DNA of 64,000 bases from Carnimonas nigrificans ATCC BAA-78 (GCF_000526695.1 NZ_JAGO01000016.1:62001-126000); one strand, 5' to 3'. Numbered from the stretch's first letter, positions 26,919 through 35,926 are shown. Numbers and translations are program-made. Notes: a model not told the origin generated them from the letters alone.

Positions 26919-27143
26919 CCTTCCTCCACCAGAATAAATCTTTTATTTCAATGACTTTCTAATTTTTCCAACCACTCCCTGTTAGCATCAAACAATAGTT
27001 ACTTATGGCATTCTATAACAACACTTTACAACCATATGTTAAAAACATTACCATCATAAAACATTTCGAGTTTTTGGTATACATATGCTTACTCAGGATG
27101 ACATATCAACAAGGCTCTGCTGCTAACGGCGCAGGAGGTTAAA
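26919..27143. other. AT-rich intergenic sequence, no gene seen
   Basis: Strongly AT-rich DNA upstream of the 242-residue gene. No repeat or conserved frame is recognised beyond promoter-like A/T runs. Confidence 0.45.
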
Positions 27144-27293
27144 ATGGCACATCGTTACCCACTGGTCTGGTTACGATGGGGAGGCATATGCCAAGATACG
27201 TGGGCTGAGCATTGGACTTGCACAGCCAATAAGAATAGCGAGTTATCATGTTTTGCAAAGGATTTACGTCGTGAGTTTTTTAAAGCAGAGTAG
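27144..27293 (+). CDS. Possible 49-residue protein
   Basis: ATG at 27144 is preceded by an ideal site, CGCAGGAGGTTAAA. The frame runs 49 codons to TAG and encodes a Trp- and Cys-rich peptide (MAHRYPLVWLRWGG, later FAKDLRREFFKAE). No family is recognised. The strong ribosome site is the main support; the peptide could equally be debris of a longer gene. Confidence 0.35.
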   Translation: MAHRYPLVWLRWGGICQDTWAEHWTCTANKNSELSCFAKDLRREFFKAE

Positions 27294-27522
27294 CTCTGCA
27301 TCATCGATGCCAGACGGGGACCCTGAAAAGAAGTTCATAATACAATAAGTTAAAAATACAAGACTACACAAGAACTAAGTTCTTATTGTTTTTAAGTTAA
27401 AGATTATCCCCCGGGGGCCTAGGTTTGCCAATCCTCTCTTAGGTATTGCGTCCAAAAACTCCGACAGTGGTAGGATTCTCCTTATAGAGGCAACAGCCCC
27501 AAAGTTAAGCGACGTGGTAAAG
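27294..27522. other. Island DNA without a gene
   Basis: No supported gene between the 49-residue frame and the 69-residue gene. The segment changes from AT-rich to average composition near 27410, at a CCCCCGGGGGCC run. Confidence 0.4.
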
Positions 27523-27732
27523 CTAAAGCTCACCCAAATTTCTCAGTGATTGCTCGATCTCCGCCACCCATTTTTCAGGACAAGGATAAACTCGGCTTTC
27601 GATGCTAATTCGGTTCGGTGATACACGGCGGGTCAGCCCATGCAAAGATTTAACATGAGCGATCCAGCATGTTTTTACTGTCTTCCCTGTCCTGGATTTA
27701 ACATCCTCGGCAATTTGACAGTAAGTCGCCAT
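27523..27732 (-). CDS. Small conserved hypothetical protein (KTCWIAHVK type)
   Basis: A 69-residue basic protein that starts MATYCQIAEDVKSRTGKTVK. It carries the conserved blocks KTCWIAHVKSLHGL, SPNRI and VYPCPEKWVAEIEQSLRNLG. I recognise this pattern as a small bacterial family of unknown function, often seen in accessory regions and annotated only as hypothetical. The layout (short N-terminal helix pair, Arg/Asn-rich loop, Cys-Pro turn, C-terminal helix) suggests a nucleic-acid-binding fold. AAAGGAG lies about 12 bases upstream. It may be a surviving gene of the island. Confidence 0.7.
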   Translation of the reverse strand: MATYCQIAEDVKSRTGKTVKTCWIAHVKSLHGLTRRVSPNRISIESRVYPCPEKWVAEIEQSLRNLGEL

Positions 27733-28058
27733 AAATATCGGTGCTCCTTTTTTATAAACCAGAGACGCATCAAGCAGCTATGAGACTGTCATGCCTTCAT
27801 AAGTCGGATTGCAATATGGGCTGGTGGCGATAATAACCACAGAAAATATTATTACGACAGCTGCTGGAGCAATTGGTAGTGTTAGCGACGCTGATACTGA
27901 TTTCGCAAACACTATTTCCCAGAGACAACGCAGCGGTCTCAGCTTACACATTGTTGATAAAAAGCAAACTCGACTCCAGAGTATCCTTGGGTAAACCCAA
28001 CAGCCAGAGAGAAAGCGTATTGCCACTGTTAGCGCTGAGTTCAGTGACGTTATTTAAA
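27733..28058. other. Region between the 69-residue gene and the tRNA fragment
   Basis: A minus-strand frame 28026-27778 (82 codons) has a hydrophobic segment (PIAPAAVVIIFSVVIIATS) ending in YCNPTYEGMTVS. Its first half reads like noise and there is no good ribosome site. It may be the tail of a decayed membrane protein. CGCTGAGTTCAG at 28033-28044 recurs with one change at 28121-28132, flanking the tRNA fragment. Confidence 0.35.
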
Positions 28059-28115
28059 CGAACCCTCGACATCCAGCTTGGGAAGCTGGCGCTCTACCAA
28101 CTGAGCTATACCCGC
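28059..28115 (-). tRNA. Truncated tRNA-Gly (anticodon CCC)
   Basis: Minus-strand sequence begins GCGGGTATAGCTCAGTTGG and has a complete D arm, an anticodon arm CCAGC-TTCCCAA-GCTGG (anticodon CCC), a variable loop and the first half of the T arm (GAGGGTTCG). It then breaks off into TTTAAATAAC, so the 3' half of the T stem, the acceptor 3' strand and the CCA region are missing. It cannot be a functional tRNA. tRNA 3' ends are favourite integration sites, so this is probably a scar of integration or imprecise loss of an element. Confidence 0.85.
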
Positions 28116-28211
28116 CTGACGCTGAGTGCAGCAAGACGACCTCTGCCCTGCTGCCCTATACATAAAACTACTGAACTGATGCACTATACCGCGTAAGTCA
28201 GCCTTGTCGCA

Positions 28212-28586
28212 CTACTTCTGACCAGCATCCGCTTTAGCGTAGTAGTCATCGGCATAGCTATTAAGCTGCTTAGCGGAAGAGTGCAACTTGGACAAGCGTG
28301 GATCGTTACGGGGGAGCTGCTGATTGGCATCCTTCAGCTCCTTGTTCAGACGCTCGGACTGATCCAGCACAATGCTGTACGACTGCTCGAAGGAGACACA
28401 AATACCGCTGGAAGTCGGTTTGCCTGCTTTGATAGCGCGCGAGCACCGTTCACCAAGATCATTGGCTGAATCAATCGAGAGCTGCATGGTCGAAAAGTAG
28501 TGATCGACCTGGGAGGATGAAGGCGCTGCCTGCACTGAGCCTGCCAGCAGCAAGCCGCTTGCGGCGGCGATAACGTATTTCAACAT
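28212..28586 (-). CDS. Secreted or periplasmic hypothetical protein
   Basis: A 124-residue protein with a clear signal peptide (MLKYVIAAASGLLLAGSVQA, cleavage before APSSS). The helical mature part carries two Cys (GERCSRA and SGICVSF) that could form a disulphide, and Asp/Ser-rich helices. No family is recognised. ATG at 28586 follows GGAGAGACCTT. Composition matches the core genome, so the foreign segment seems to end before this gene. Confidence 0.75.
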   Translation of the reverse strand: MLKYVIAAASGLLLAGSVQAAPSSSQVDHYFSTMQLSIDSANDLGERCSRAIKAGKPTSSGICVSFEQSYSIVLDQSERLNKELKDANQQLPRNDPRLSKLHSSAKQLNSYADDYYAKADAGQK

Positions 28587-29144
28587 AAGGTCTCTCCAAC
28601 GAAACGGGGGGCGCCAGCACGCCAGCCTTTTGATAGCCGCTGTGTGGCTCCATTTGCGCTGATGCTACCACAGCTACCCGTTCACAGAACCCTTTTGGCA
28701 AAAACCGCGTAAACCCTCGCCCAGTGCCGGTGGAAATATCAGCAGGCAGTGCGATCCGCTTGCATAACCACCGTATGCTACTCATTTGGCGCGTTGCGCC
28801 GTATTCTGCGTGATCGCCTCGGTGTTGAATGCAGCGGTCTGATATTCACCCTTCCCTCCGCTCATCAACACGCATTTGCGCAGCACTCAAGGTGCTCTCA
28901 AGGCCACTGCTCGGCTTATCTGGTCGAACAAGCGCCTATCTATTTCCAGCACTCCCTAGTCAAGCTTTCGATCAGGTCTTAGAATCCGTGTTCCACAACG
29001 ATATGGACGAACACTTGAATACCAACGCTGACGGGCCCTGTTGTCTTTCTTGCGCACCCACATCTCTTCCGCCAAAGAGCGCTTCCTTCTGCTGCGCTGA
29101 TGTTGAACTCGACTGCGTAACCGCCTGCGCTTTGGCTGGCCGCC
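28587..29144. other. Intergenic region upstream of the TerC/CBS gene
   Basis: I looked for a yybP-ykoY manganese riboswitch, which often precedes TerC genes, and did not find its conserved core. No RNA gene or protein-like ORF is recognised. Confidence 0.45.
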
Positions 29145-30722
29145 ATGCTTGAGATATTTCTCGATCCTACCGCGTGGGCAGGTCTGGTAACCCTGATTGT
29201 GCTGGAGCTAGTGCTCGGCATTGATAATCTGGTGTTTATCGCCATTCTTGCCGACAAGGTGCATCCGTCCCAGCGTGACCGCGCCCGTATCATCGGGCTG
29301 GCACTTGCACTCTTCATGCGTATGGCGCTGCTGGCCAGCATGTCGTGGCTGATGAGCCTTACCGATCCGCTCTTCACCGTTGGTGATCTCGCGATCAGCC
29401 TGCGCGATCTTATTCTGTGTGCGGGTGGCCTGTTCCTGATGTACAAGGCGACCAGCGAACTGCACGAACACATATCGCCCGCTACCCATCACGCCAGCAG
29501 TGACAACCAGACGTTCTCGCCCCTTGCGATGGTGGTGGCACAGATTGTCGTGCTGGATGCGGTGTTCTCCATTGACTCGGTAATCACTGCCGTGGGCATG
29601 GTGCAGCAGCTCGAAATCATGATGGTCGCAGTAGTAATTGCGGTGTGCATCATGATGTGGGCGAGCAAGCCGTTGACCGTCTTCGTGTCGAATCACCCGA
29701 CCATCGTTATTCTGTGCCTCAGCTTCCTGCTGATGATCGGTCTCAGCTTGGTGTGTGAGGCCGTTCATATCGAAATTCCGAAAGGCTATCTTTACGGTGC
29801 GATCGTCTTCTCGCTGCTGGTGGAGCTGTTGCAGGAGCTGCGCCGTCGCGGCACTCGTGCCGACGCGCCATACAGCAGCCGCCGCGCCAGAACCACCGCC
29901 GCGATTATGCGTATGATTGGGGGGAATAACCTCTCGGTGCAGGCATCCTCGAATGATGGGCAGGCACACAGCATTCCCACCGAGGAGCTGTTCGGTGCCA
30001 GCGAGCGGCGCATGGTGGAAGGTGTACTGTCGCTGGCGGACAAGCCGATAGAGGCGATCATTACGCTGCGCCGTGATATCGAAACCATTGATCTGCACGA
30101 CCCCATCGCCAAGCAGCTATCCGCCATAGCCAAGAGCCAGCACTCCTGGCTGGTGGTGATTGAAGATGGACACAGCGATGAACCCCTCGGCGTAATCAAC
30201 ACCAAGCGCTTGCTTGATCCGCTTATCGCGGCCCACCCGCCTGCCGATCTACGTAGCTGGATCGAGCAGCCGCTGGTACTGCTTGAAAATGTCTCGGTCA
30301 TCAACGCGCTGGAGCATTTCCGCAACTCGGGCAACAGTATCGCGTTCGTGGTCGATGAATTCGGTACGCTTACCGGCATCGCTACCACCAACGATATTCT
30401 CGAAGAGATCGCGGGCAAGCTGCCCAACAAGGGGGAAGAAGAAGCGCCCGTCGTCACCCAGGTGAACGAGCAGAGCTTCGATGTGGATGCCAGTGAAGAC
30501 ATTCATGACATCAACAAAGAGCTGCCGCACCCCTTGCCTATCGGGCGCGACTACACCACTCTGGCAGGATTGGTACTTTACTGTCTTGAAACGCTACCCT
30601 ATATAGGAGCTGCTACCAGCATTGATGGTTGGGATATTCGCGTACTCGATGTTGAGCGCCATCGCATCAAGCGCGTGCGCCTGACCTTAAGTGAAGTGGG
30701 CAACGGAAAGCCCCGCATTTAA
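29145..30722 (+). CDS. TerC-family membrane protein with CBS and CorC domains
   Basis: A 525-residue protein of the YoaE/YegH type. The N-terminal TerC domain (about 1-235) has seven spans and the acidic motifs LGIDNLVF and DAVFSIDSV, thought to bind metal. Two CBS repeats follow (about 290-420, with [21 protein letters not shown]), then a CorC_HlyC domain (about 440-520). TerC members handle manganese or metal delivery during secretion; CBS domains usually sense adenine nucleotides. ATG at 29145 gives the usual MLEIF start, with no strong ribosome site. A perfect hairpin terminator follows, then the RfaH-like gene. Confidence 0.93.
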   Translation: MLEIFLDPTAWAGLVTLIVLELVLGIDNLVFIAILADKVHPSQRDRARIIGLALALFMRMALLASMSWLMSLTDPLFTVGDLAISLRDLILCAGGLFLMYKATSELHEHISPATHHASSDNQTFSPLAMVVAQIVVLDAVFSIDSVITAVGMVQQLEIMMVAVVIAVCIMMWASKPLTVFVSNHPTIVILCLSFLLMIGLSLVCEAVHIEIPKGYLYGAIVFSLLVELLQELRRRGTRADAPYSSRRARTTAAIMRMIGGNNLSVQASSNDGQAHSIPTEELFGASERRMVEGVLSLADKPIEAIITLRRDIETIDLHDPIAKQLSAIAKSQHSWLVVIEDGHSDEPLGVINTKRLLDPLIAAHPPADLRSWIEQPLVLLENVSVINALEHFRNSGNSIAFVVDEFGTLTGIATTNDILEEIAGKLPNKGEEEAPVVTQVNEQSFDVDASEDIHDINKELPHPLPIGRDYTTLAGLVLYCLETLPYIGAATSIDGWDIRVLDVERHRIKRVRLTLSEVGNGKPRI

Positions 30723-30739
30723 TAGCCATACTTACCGCT

Positions 30740-30785
30740 ACAGCACTCGATGGCCCATGGACATCGAGTGCTGTCGTCATTTTTA
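30740..30785 (+). terminator. Rho-independent terminator after the TerC/CBS gene
   Basis: A perfect 13-bp stem (ACAGCACTCGATG and complement, 9-base loop), followed by CGTCATTTTT. Confidence 0.85.
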
Positions 30786-30818
30786 AGGGCAGCCGACAGG
30801 TTGCAAGGAAGTGCCCCT

Positions 30819-31307
30819 ATGACAGGCGATCAGAACGAAAAGAGCATCTACCGCTGGTACGCTATCCAGTGCAAGGGCGGAGAATCACTGAGGGCCGCTG
30901 AAAACCTGCACCGCCAGGGCTTTGAGATCTTTCATCCCCTGGTGGCTAAAAACGAAAAAAAAGCGCGCCGTGAGCCGCTGTTTCCCTACTACCTGTTTAT
31001 CAGGTTAAGCCAGGTTGCCAGCAATTGGCGCCCCATCCGCTCAACCCGTGGCGTGCTGCGGCTGGTCAGCTTCGGTGATACGCCGCTGCCCGTGCCCCAG
31101 TCGCTCATCGACATGCTCAAGGCACATGCGTCGATGCACGATGGCGACCCCATCAATCATTACATTGGGCTAAAGCCCCGCCTGCAACCCACATCGGATA
31201 GCACGAGTGCCAAACTTTCCCAGCTACTCGACAAGCGCAGTGGTGAAGAGCGCGTGATTGCGCTGCTGGATATTATCAGCCGCATCCAGGACCCGCGCGC
31301 CCTATAA
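30819..31307 (+). CDS. RfaH-like NusG paralogue
   Basis: A 162-residue specialised NusG-type antiterminator. The N-terminal NGN domain is clear: RWYAIQCKGGESLRAAENL, then EPLFPYYLFIRL, then STRGVLRLVSFGD. As in RfaH, it lacks the features of the housekeeping NusG. The C-terminal region is unusual. The KOW glycines are not evident, and only the final helix-like part (GEERVIALLDIISRI) matches RfaH. RfaH loads at ops sites of long cell-surface or virulence operons and recruits ribosomes through its C-terminal domain. ATG at 30819 has AAGGAAG upstream. The ORF could extend 23 codons further upstream, into the terminator, which is unlikely. Confidence 0.82.
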   Translation: MTGDQNEKSIYRWYAIQCKGGESLRAAENLHRQGFEIFHPLVAKNEKKARREPLFPYYLFIRLSQVASNWRPIRSTRGVLRLVSFGDTPLPVPQSLIDMLKAHASMHDGDPINHYIGLKPRLQPTSDSTSAKLSQLLDKRSGEERVIALLDIISRIQDPRAL

Positions 31308-31412
31308 CCGTTACCGCGTGAAATATCACCGACAATAGTATGAAAGTCAGCCTCTAAACAGGGCAGTTGATAAGAGAGTATGATTATCCTGTCTTGATGA
31401 GGAGAATGATAA

Positions 31413-32924
31413 ATGTCACATCGCTGTCGGCTACCAGGCTGGGAATCCAAGAAAATGAGTGCCGAACAGGCCGCCACCTTGATCAAGGATGGCATGACTA
31501 TCGGCACCAGCGGTTTCACCCGGGCAGGAGAAGCAAAAGAAGTACCCTTGGCACTTGCCGAACGCGCCAAAAAAGAGTCGCTCAAGATCACCTTGCTGAC
31601 TGGCGCCTCGCTGGGCAATAACGTTGATGCGTCGCTGACCGACGCAGGCGCACTCAAGCGCCGCATGCCGTTTCAGGTCGATCGTACGCTGCGCAAGGCG
31701 ATCAATCAGGGCGAAGTACTGTTTTCCGATATTCACTTGTCGGAAGTTGTCGAACAGGCCCGCCACGGCTATCTGGGCCATATTGATATCGCCATCATTG
31801 AGGCCACGGCCATCACCGAAGAAGGGGCCATTATTCCTACTGCCTCGGTCGGCAACTCTGCCAGCTTTGCCAGGCTCGCCGACAAGGTGATCATTGAGGT
31901 GAACGATGTCTGGCCTGAAGCGCTGGAGGGGCTGCACGATATCTACCTTCCCGCCATGCGCCCTGACCGTACGCCAGTTGAGGTCACCGCAGCCGATAGC
32001 CGTATAGGTACGCCCTATATTCAAGTGCCGCCGGAAAAAATCGCCGCTATCGTGCTGACCCATCGTCCGGACTCCCCTTCCGATAACGTGCCTGCTGATG
32101 AAGGCACCCAGCGCATCGCCGATCATCTCATCGACTTTTTCAAAAACGAGATAGCCAGCGGGCGACTCGGCGAGCAGCTGCTCCCCTTCCAGGCAGGTAT
32201 TGGCAGCATGGCGAATGCGGTACTGGAAGGCTTGGGAACCGCTGGCTTCGAAGGGTTGACCATGTATTCCGAGGTGCTACAGGACAGCGCCATCAAGCTG
32301 CTCGATAACGGCACCTTCCGTTTTGCATCCGCTACGTCAATCACGCTGGGGCAAGAGGTTGGCAACCGCTTCTGGCCCAATATTGAGCAGTACAAGGATC
32401 GTATCGTGCTGCGCCCGCAGGAAATTTCCAACCTGCCGGAAGTGATCCGTCGCATAGGCATCATTGCCATCAATACCGCGCTCGAATTCGACATCTATGG
32501 CAACGTCAACTCTACCCATGTGTGCGGCACCCAGATGATGAACGGCATTGGTGGCTCGGGGGATTTCGCACGCAACGCCCATCTGTCGGTATTTATCAGC
32601 AAATCGGTGGCGAAAAGCGGCGATATCTCAAGCATTGTGCCCTTCGTGAGCCACGTCGATCATAGTGAGCATGATGTCGATATTCTGGTGACCGAGCACG
32701 GTCTGGCCGACCTTCGCGGTTGCGCTCCCCGCGAACGGGCGCTGATCATCATCGAAAAATGTGCTGATCCCCTTTACCGCCCAGCGCTGCTCGACTACTT
32801 CCATCGTGCCTGCGAACGCGGTGGTCACACGCCTCACCTTCTCAATGAAGCGCTGTCATGGCATCAGGCGGTCGTAGAAAGCGGCTCAATGCGCCATTTT
32901 GCCGACTCCCCAGCCCAGTCATAA
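31413..32924 (+). CDS. Acetyl-CoA hydrolase/transferase family CoA transferase
   Basis: A 503-residue enzyme of the Ach1/Cat1/SucCoA:acetate or propionyl-CoA:succinate CoA-transferase family. Two homologous halves carry the family signatures TIGTSGFTRAGEAKEVPLAL near the start, QAGIGSMANAV in the middle, a MYSEVLQDS segment with the likely catalytic Glu, and GGSGDFARNAHLS near the end. Such enzymes move CoA between short acids (acetate, succinate, propionate); the pair used here cannot be fixed. ATG at 31413 has GATGAGGAGAAT upstream. It is transcribed alone. Confidence 0.92.
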   Translation: MSHRCRLPGWESKKMSAEQAATLIKDGMTIGTSGFTRAGEAKEVPLALAERAKKESLKITLLTGASLGNNVDASLTDAGALKRRMPFQVDRTLRKAINQGEVLFSDIHLSEVVEQARHGYLGHIDIAIIEATAITEEGAIIPTASVGNSASFARLADKVIIEVNDVWPEALEGLHDIYLPAMRPDRTPVEVTAADSRIGTPYIQVPPEKIAAIVLTHRPDSPSDNVPADEGTQRIADHLIDFFKNEIASGRLGEQLLPFQAGIGSMANAVLEGLGTAGFEGLTMYSEVLQDSAIKLLDNGTFRFASATSITLGQEVGNRFWPNIEQYKDRIVLRPQEISNLPEVIRRIGIIAINTALEFDIYGNVNSTHVCGTQMMNGIGGSGDFARNAHLSVFISKSVAKSGDISSIVPFVSHVDHSEHDVDILVTEHGLADLRGCAPRERALIIIEKCADPLYRPALLDYFHRACERGGHTPHLLNEALSWHQAVVESGSMRHFADSPAQS

Positions 32925-32946
32925 TATCGGTATCACTTGTTGAAAA

Positions 32947-32988
32947 ACGGCGTATTACAGTATCAGCAGCATGCCTGTAATACGCCGT
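32947..32988. terminator. Long hairpin after the CoA-transferase gene
   Basis: A perfect 14-bp stem (ACGGCGTATTACAG and complement, 14-base loop) lies 23 bases after the stop. On the plus strand it is followed by AACAAAAAAC, not a T run. The run of T falls on the minus-strand side. It may stabilise the 3' end of the CoA-transferase mRNA or stop minus-strand transcripts. Confidence 0.5.
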
Positions 32989-33202
32989 AACAAAAAACAT
33001 ACCATTAGGCGCTAAAGTGCGTAGCACGGTGCGCTTGCCTTCAGGTACATTAAAGCGATGATTGAAACTCCCTGAAGGGAATGCTCAAATAAGTGCCATA
33101 TATCTCGCCATCACGATAGGAACACTTCGCTGATACGCCAGATTATTCACTTAATTTTGTGTCGTCCTGACGGCATGTGTTGTTAACCAAGAGAGAAACT
33201 TG

Positions 33203-34087
33203 ATGATTCGCAAAGCGGTTCTTCCAGTAGCAGGCTTTGGCACTCGCTGCCTCCCCGCCTCCAAGGCTATCCCCAAGGAAATGATTACCATCGTTGATAA
33301 ACCGGTAATCCAATATGTGGTGGAAGAAGCAGTAGCAGCCGGCATCAAGGAGATCGTGCTGGTAACTCACTCTGCCAAGGCCGCCATCGAAAACCATTTC
33401 GATCACCATTTCGAGCTTGAACATCAGCTGGAAGCCAAGGGCAAGACCGAGCTTCTGGAAGAGCTGCGCAACATCATCCCTTCCGATGTGTCGATCATTT
33501 CGGTACGTCAGGAAGAAGCCAAGGGCCTGGGCCATGCGATTCTGTGCGCCCGCTCGGTAATTGGCGACAACGATCCCTTCGTGGTCATGCTTCCCGATGT
33601 GCTGGTGGATGCCGATGGTCATTCGCCCAACGACCTGGCCGGCATGATCAAAGCCTATGATGAAACGGGCAACGCCCAGATCATGGTTGAAAACGTGCCG
33701 CAGGAAGTTGCCTACAAGTATGGCATCGTATCCCTTGAAGGCGACACGCCTCAGGCCGGTCAGCATACGCCGATCAATGGCATGGTTGAGAAGCCGAAAA
33801 GTGGCGAAGAGCCTTCTACCCTTGCCGTTATCGGCCGCTACCTGCTGCCAGGCTCCATCTTCCCGCTGCTGGCGGAAACCAAGCCCGGTGCCGGCGGCGA
33901 AATTCAGCTGACCGATGCCATTGATGAGCTACGCAGCAGCCATCCGGTCGAAGCCTATCGCATGGAAGGCGACACCTATGATTGCGGCTTTGCGCTCGGT
34001 TATCTGGAAGCGACTGTCTCCTATGCCAAGCGTCATCCTGCTCTAGGCGAAGGATTCAAGGAAATGCTCAAGAAATACGTCGACTGA
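33203..34087 (+). CDS. galU: UTP-glucose-1-phosphate uridylyltransferase
   Basis: Makes UDP-glucose, the donor for OpgH and many envelope polymers. It has 294 residues and the nucleotidyltransferase signature GFGTRCLPAS, followed by KAIPKEM. The ATG at 33203 is preferred over a TTG one codon earlier and follows AAGAGAGAAAC. It is transcribed alone, ended by a terminator at 34131. It lies about 25 kb from opgGH, so there is no operon with that user. Confidence 0.97.
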   Translation: MIRKAVLPVAGFGTRCLPASKAIPKEMITIVDKPVIQYVVEEAVAAGIKEIVLVTHSAKAAIENHFDHHFELEHQLEAKGKTELLEELRNIIPSDVSIISVRQEEAKGLGHAILCARSVIGDNDPFVVMLPDVLVDADGHSPNDLAGMIKAYDETGNAQIMVENVPQEVAYKYGIVSLEGDTPQAGQHTPINGMVEKPKSGEEPSTLAVIGRYLLPGSIFPLLAETKPGAGGEIQLTDAIDELRSSHPVEAYRMEGDTYDCGFALGYLEATVSYAKRHPALGEGFKEMLKKYVD

Positions 34088-34130
34088 CAGGCGGTGAGAG
34101 GCGTGTAATCCTCGTCTCTTTACGTCACAC

Positions 34131-34168
34131 ACTGACAGCCAGGCATCCCCATGGCTGTCAGTTTTATC
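34131..34168 (+). terminator. Rho-independent terminator of galU
   Basis: ACTGACAGCCA pairs with TGGCTGTCAGT over a 10-base loop, followed by TTTATC. Confidence 0.88.
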
Positions 34169-34414
34169 TCCAGTGCAGAAGAATACGCTGCTACAAGGCA
34201 CTCAGGTGCTTACTTCCCCTTCTATCAGTACGGTTAATCGCAACACAGTGTCAGCTTGCGCGCTAAACCCTACGTTCTGCACTTACTACGTCAACCTGAC
34301 GACTATCTTTGATCTCGCACTGCTTCTTGGTACTTTGTGCCAGAATTCATCGGTTATTCGCCATCTGCCAATAACGCGGGATCACATCGTAATTAAATAG
34401 CAAAGGATAACAAT

Positions 34415-35917
34415 ATGGTCAGTGCTTCCTCCGGTAGTGTTGCTCGCAAAAAGCGCGCGCTTACCGTAGATGATGTAACGCTCATAGAAACAAAATCCCT
34501 CAAACGCACCATCACCGCCACCGCGCTCGGTAACGCGATGGAGTGGTTCGATTTTGGCGTTTATGCCTATCTGGCGACCATCATTGGTCGCGTATTTTTC
34601 CCTGGCGGCGATCCGACAATACAGTTGCTGGCCTCCTTCGGTGCCTTTGCTGCTGCCTTTTTGGTACGCCCCATCGGTGGTCTGATTCTCGGCCCGCTGG
34701 GTGACAAGCTGGGCCGCCAGAAAGTGCTCGCCTTCACCATGATCATGATGGCGGGCAGCACCTTCTGTATCGGTCTGATCCCCAGCTACAACAGCATTGG
34801 CGTATGGGCACCCATACTGCTGCTGGCGCTGCGTCTGGTACAGGGTTTCTCGACCGGTGGTGAATTTGGCGGTGCGATGACCTATCTGGGCGAACATGCG
34901 CCTGACCGCATTCGCGGATTTTTGAGTAGCTGGCTCGAATTCGGCACCCTGTTCGGTTACGTGGTAGCCGCCCTGCTGGCCGCGGTACTGACCTCTACCC
35001 TGTCAGATGAAGCGCTGCTCGACTGGGGCTGGCGTATTCCCTTCTTCGTCGCGGGGCCGCTGGGCATCGTCGGCCTTTATATGCGTATGAAGCTTGAAGA
35101 GACGCCCGCCTTCGAAGAGCACAAGAAAACCGCGGAAGTAGAAGAATCGGCTGCCCGCGAACTGGTCACCATGGTATCGGGCCACTGGCGCCCCATGCTG
35201 CTGTGCATTGGCCTGGTGATCGTATACATGGTCGGCACCTACATGGTGCTCTCCTACCTGCCCACCTATCTCTCGTCAGAACTTGGTCACTCGGCCGATA
35301 TGGGCAACTACCTGCTGATCGCCCTGATGGTGGTGATGATGATCATCCAACCGTTTGCTGGCATGGCAAGTGACAAGTGGGGGCGTCGTCCGGTCATCTT
35401 TACTGGCTGCCTGGGCTTCTTGCTGTTCTCTATTCCGGCATTCTGGCTGCTGCATTCCGATAGTCTGGTGCTGGTATTCCTGGGACTGTTAATGCTGGGC
35501 GTCTTCCAGAACTGCTTTATGGGAGCCATGCCGTCTACCCTGCCAGCCCTGTTCTCGACCAGCATTCGTTACGGCGCCATCGCTATCGCGCTGAACTTCT
35601 CCACCTCGCTGTTTGGCGGTACTACGCCGCTGGTCTCCACTGGGCTGATTGATCTGACCGGTTCCGACATGATGCCTGCCTACTACATGATGATCGTGGC
35701 AGTCATCGGTATGCTCGTGATCCTGGTAACCGCAGAAAGCTCGCGCAAGCCGCTGCAAGGCTCAAAACCGGCAGCATCGGACCGCGAAGAAGCCAAGGAG
35801 CTGCTGGCGGATCACCATCAGGATATTGCTGAGCGTATTCGTGATGTTGATAGCCAAATCGCTGAGCTTCAGAAAATACGAGCGGACCTGGCCGATCAGC
35901 ACCCTTCCATCCGTTAG
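34415..35917 (+). CDS. proP: ProP-like osmosensory MFS transporter
   Basis: A 500-residue proton symporter of the metabolite:H+ family, with twelve membrane spans. It begins with LGNAMEWFDFGVYAYLA, the ProP/KgtP signature, and has the MFS loop motif GDKLGRQKVL and a second copy SDKWGRRP. The C-terminal tail (about 455-500, REEAKELLADHHQDIAERIRD onward) is a heptad-type coiled coil, as in osmosensing ProP, which tunes activation by osmolality. Substrates are probably proline, betaine or ectoine, which fits a salt-tolerant organism. The ATG at 34415 follows AAAGGATAACA. Confidence 0.9.
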   Translation: MVSASSGSVARKKRALTVDDVTLIETKSLKRTITATALGNAMEWFDFGVYAYLATIIGRVFFPGGDPTIQLLASFGAFAAAFLVRPIGGLILGPLGDKLGRQKVLAFTMIMMAGSTFCIGLIPSYNSIGVWAPILLLALRLVQGFSTGGEFGGAMTYLGEHAPDRIRGFLSSWLEFGTLFGYVVAALLAAVLTSTLSDEALLDWGWRIPFFVAGPLGIVGLYMRMKLEETPAFEEHKKTAEVEESAARELVTMVSGHWRPMLLCIGLVIVYMVGTYMVLSYLPTYLSSELGHSADMGNYLLIALMVVMMIIQPFAGMASDKWGRRPVIFTGCLGFLLFSIPAFWLLHSDSLVLVFLGLLMLGVFQNCFMGAMPSTLPALFSTSIRYGAIAIALNFSTSLFGGTTPLVSTGLIDLTGSDMMPAYYMMIVAVIGMLVILVTAESSRKPLQGSKPAASDREEAKELLADHHQDIAERIRDVDSQIAELQKIRADLADQHPSIR

Positions 35918-35926
35918 GAGGGCAAT

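Noticed and set aside
28590-29144. Possible yybP-ykoY manganese riboswitch before the TerC/CBS gene
   Set aside because: The conserved core of the riboswitch could not be found by eye, so there is nothing to support it.
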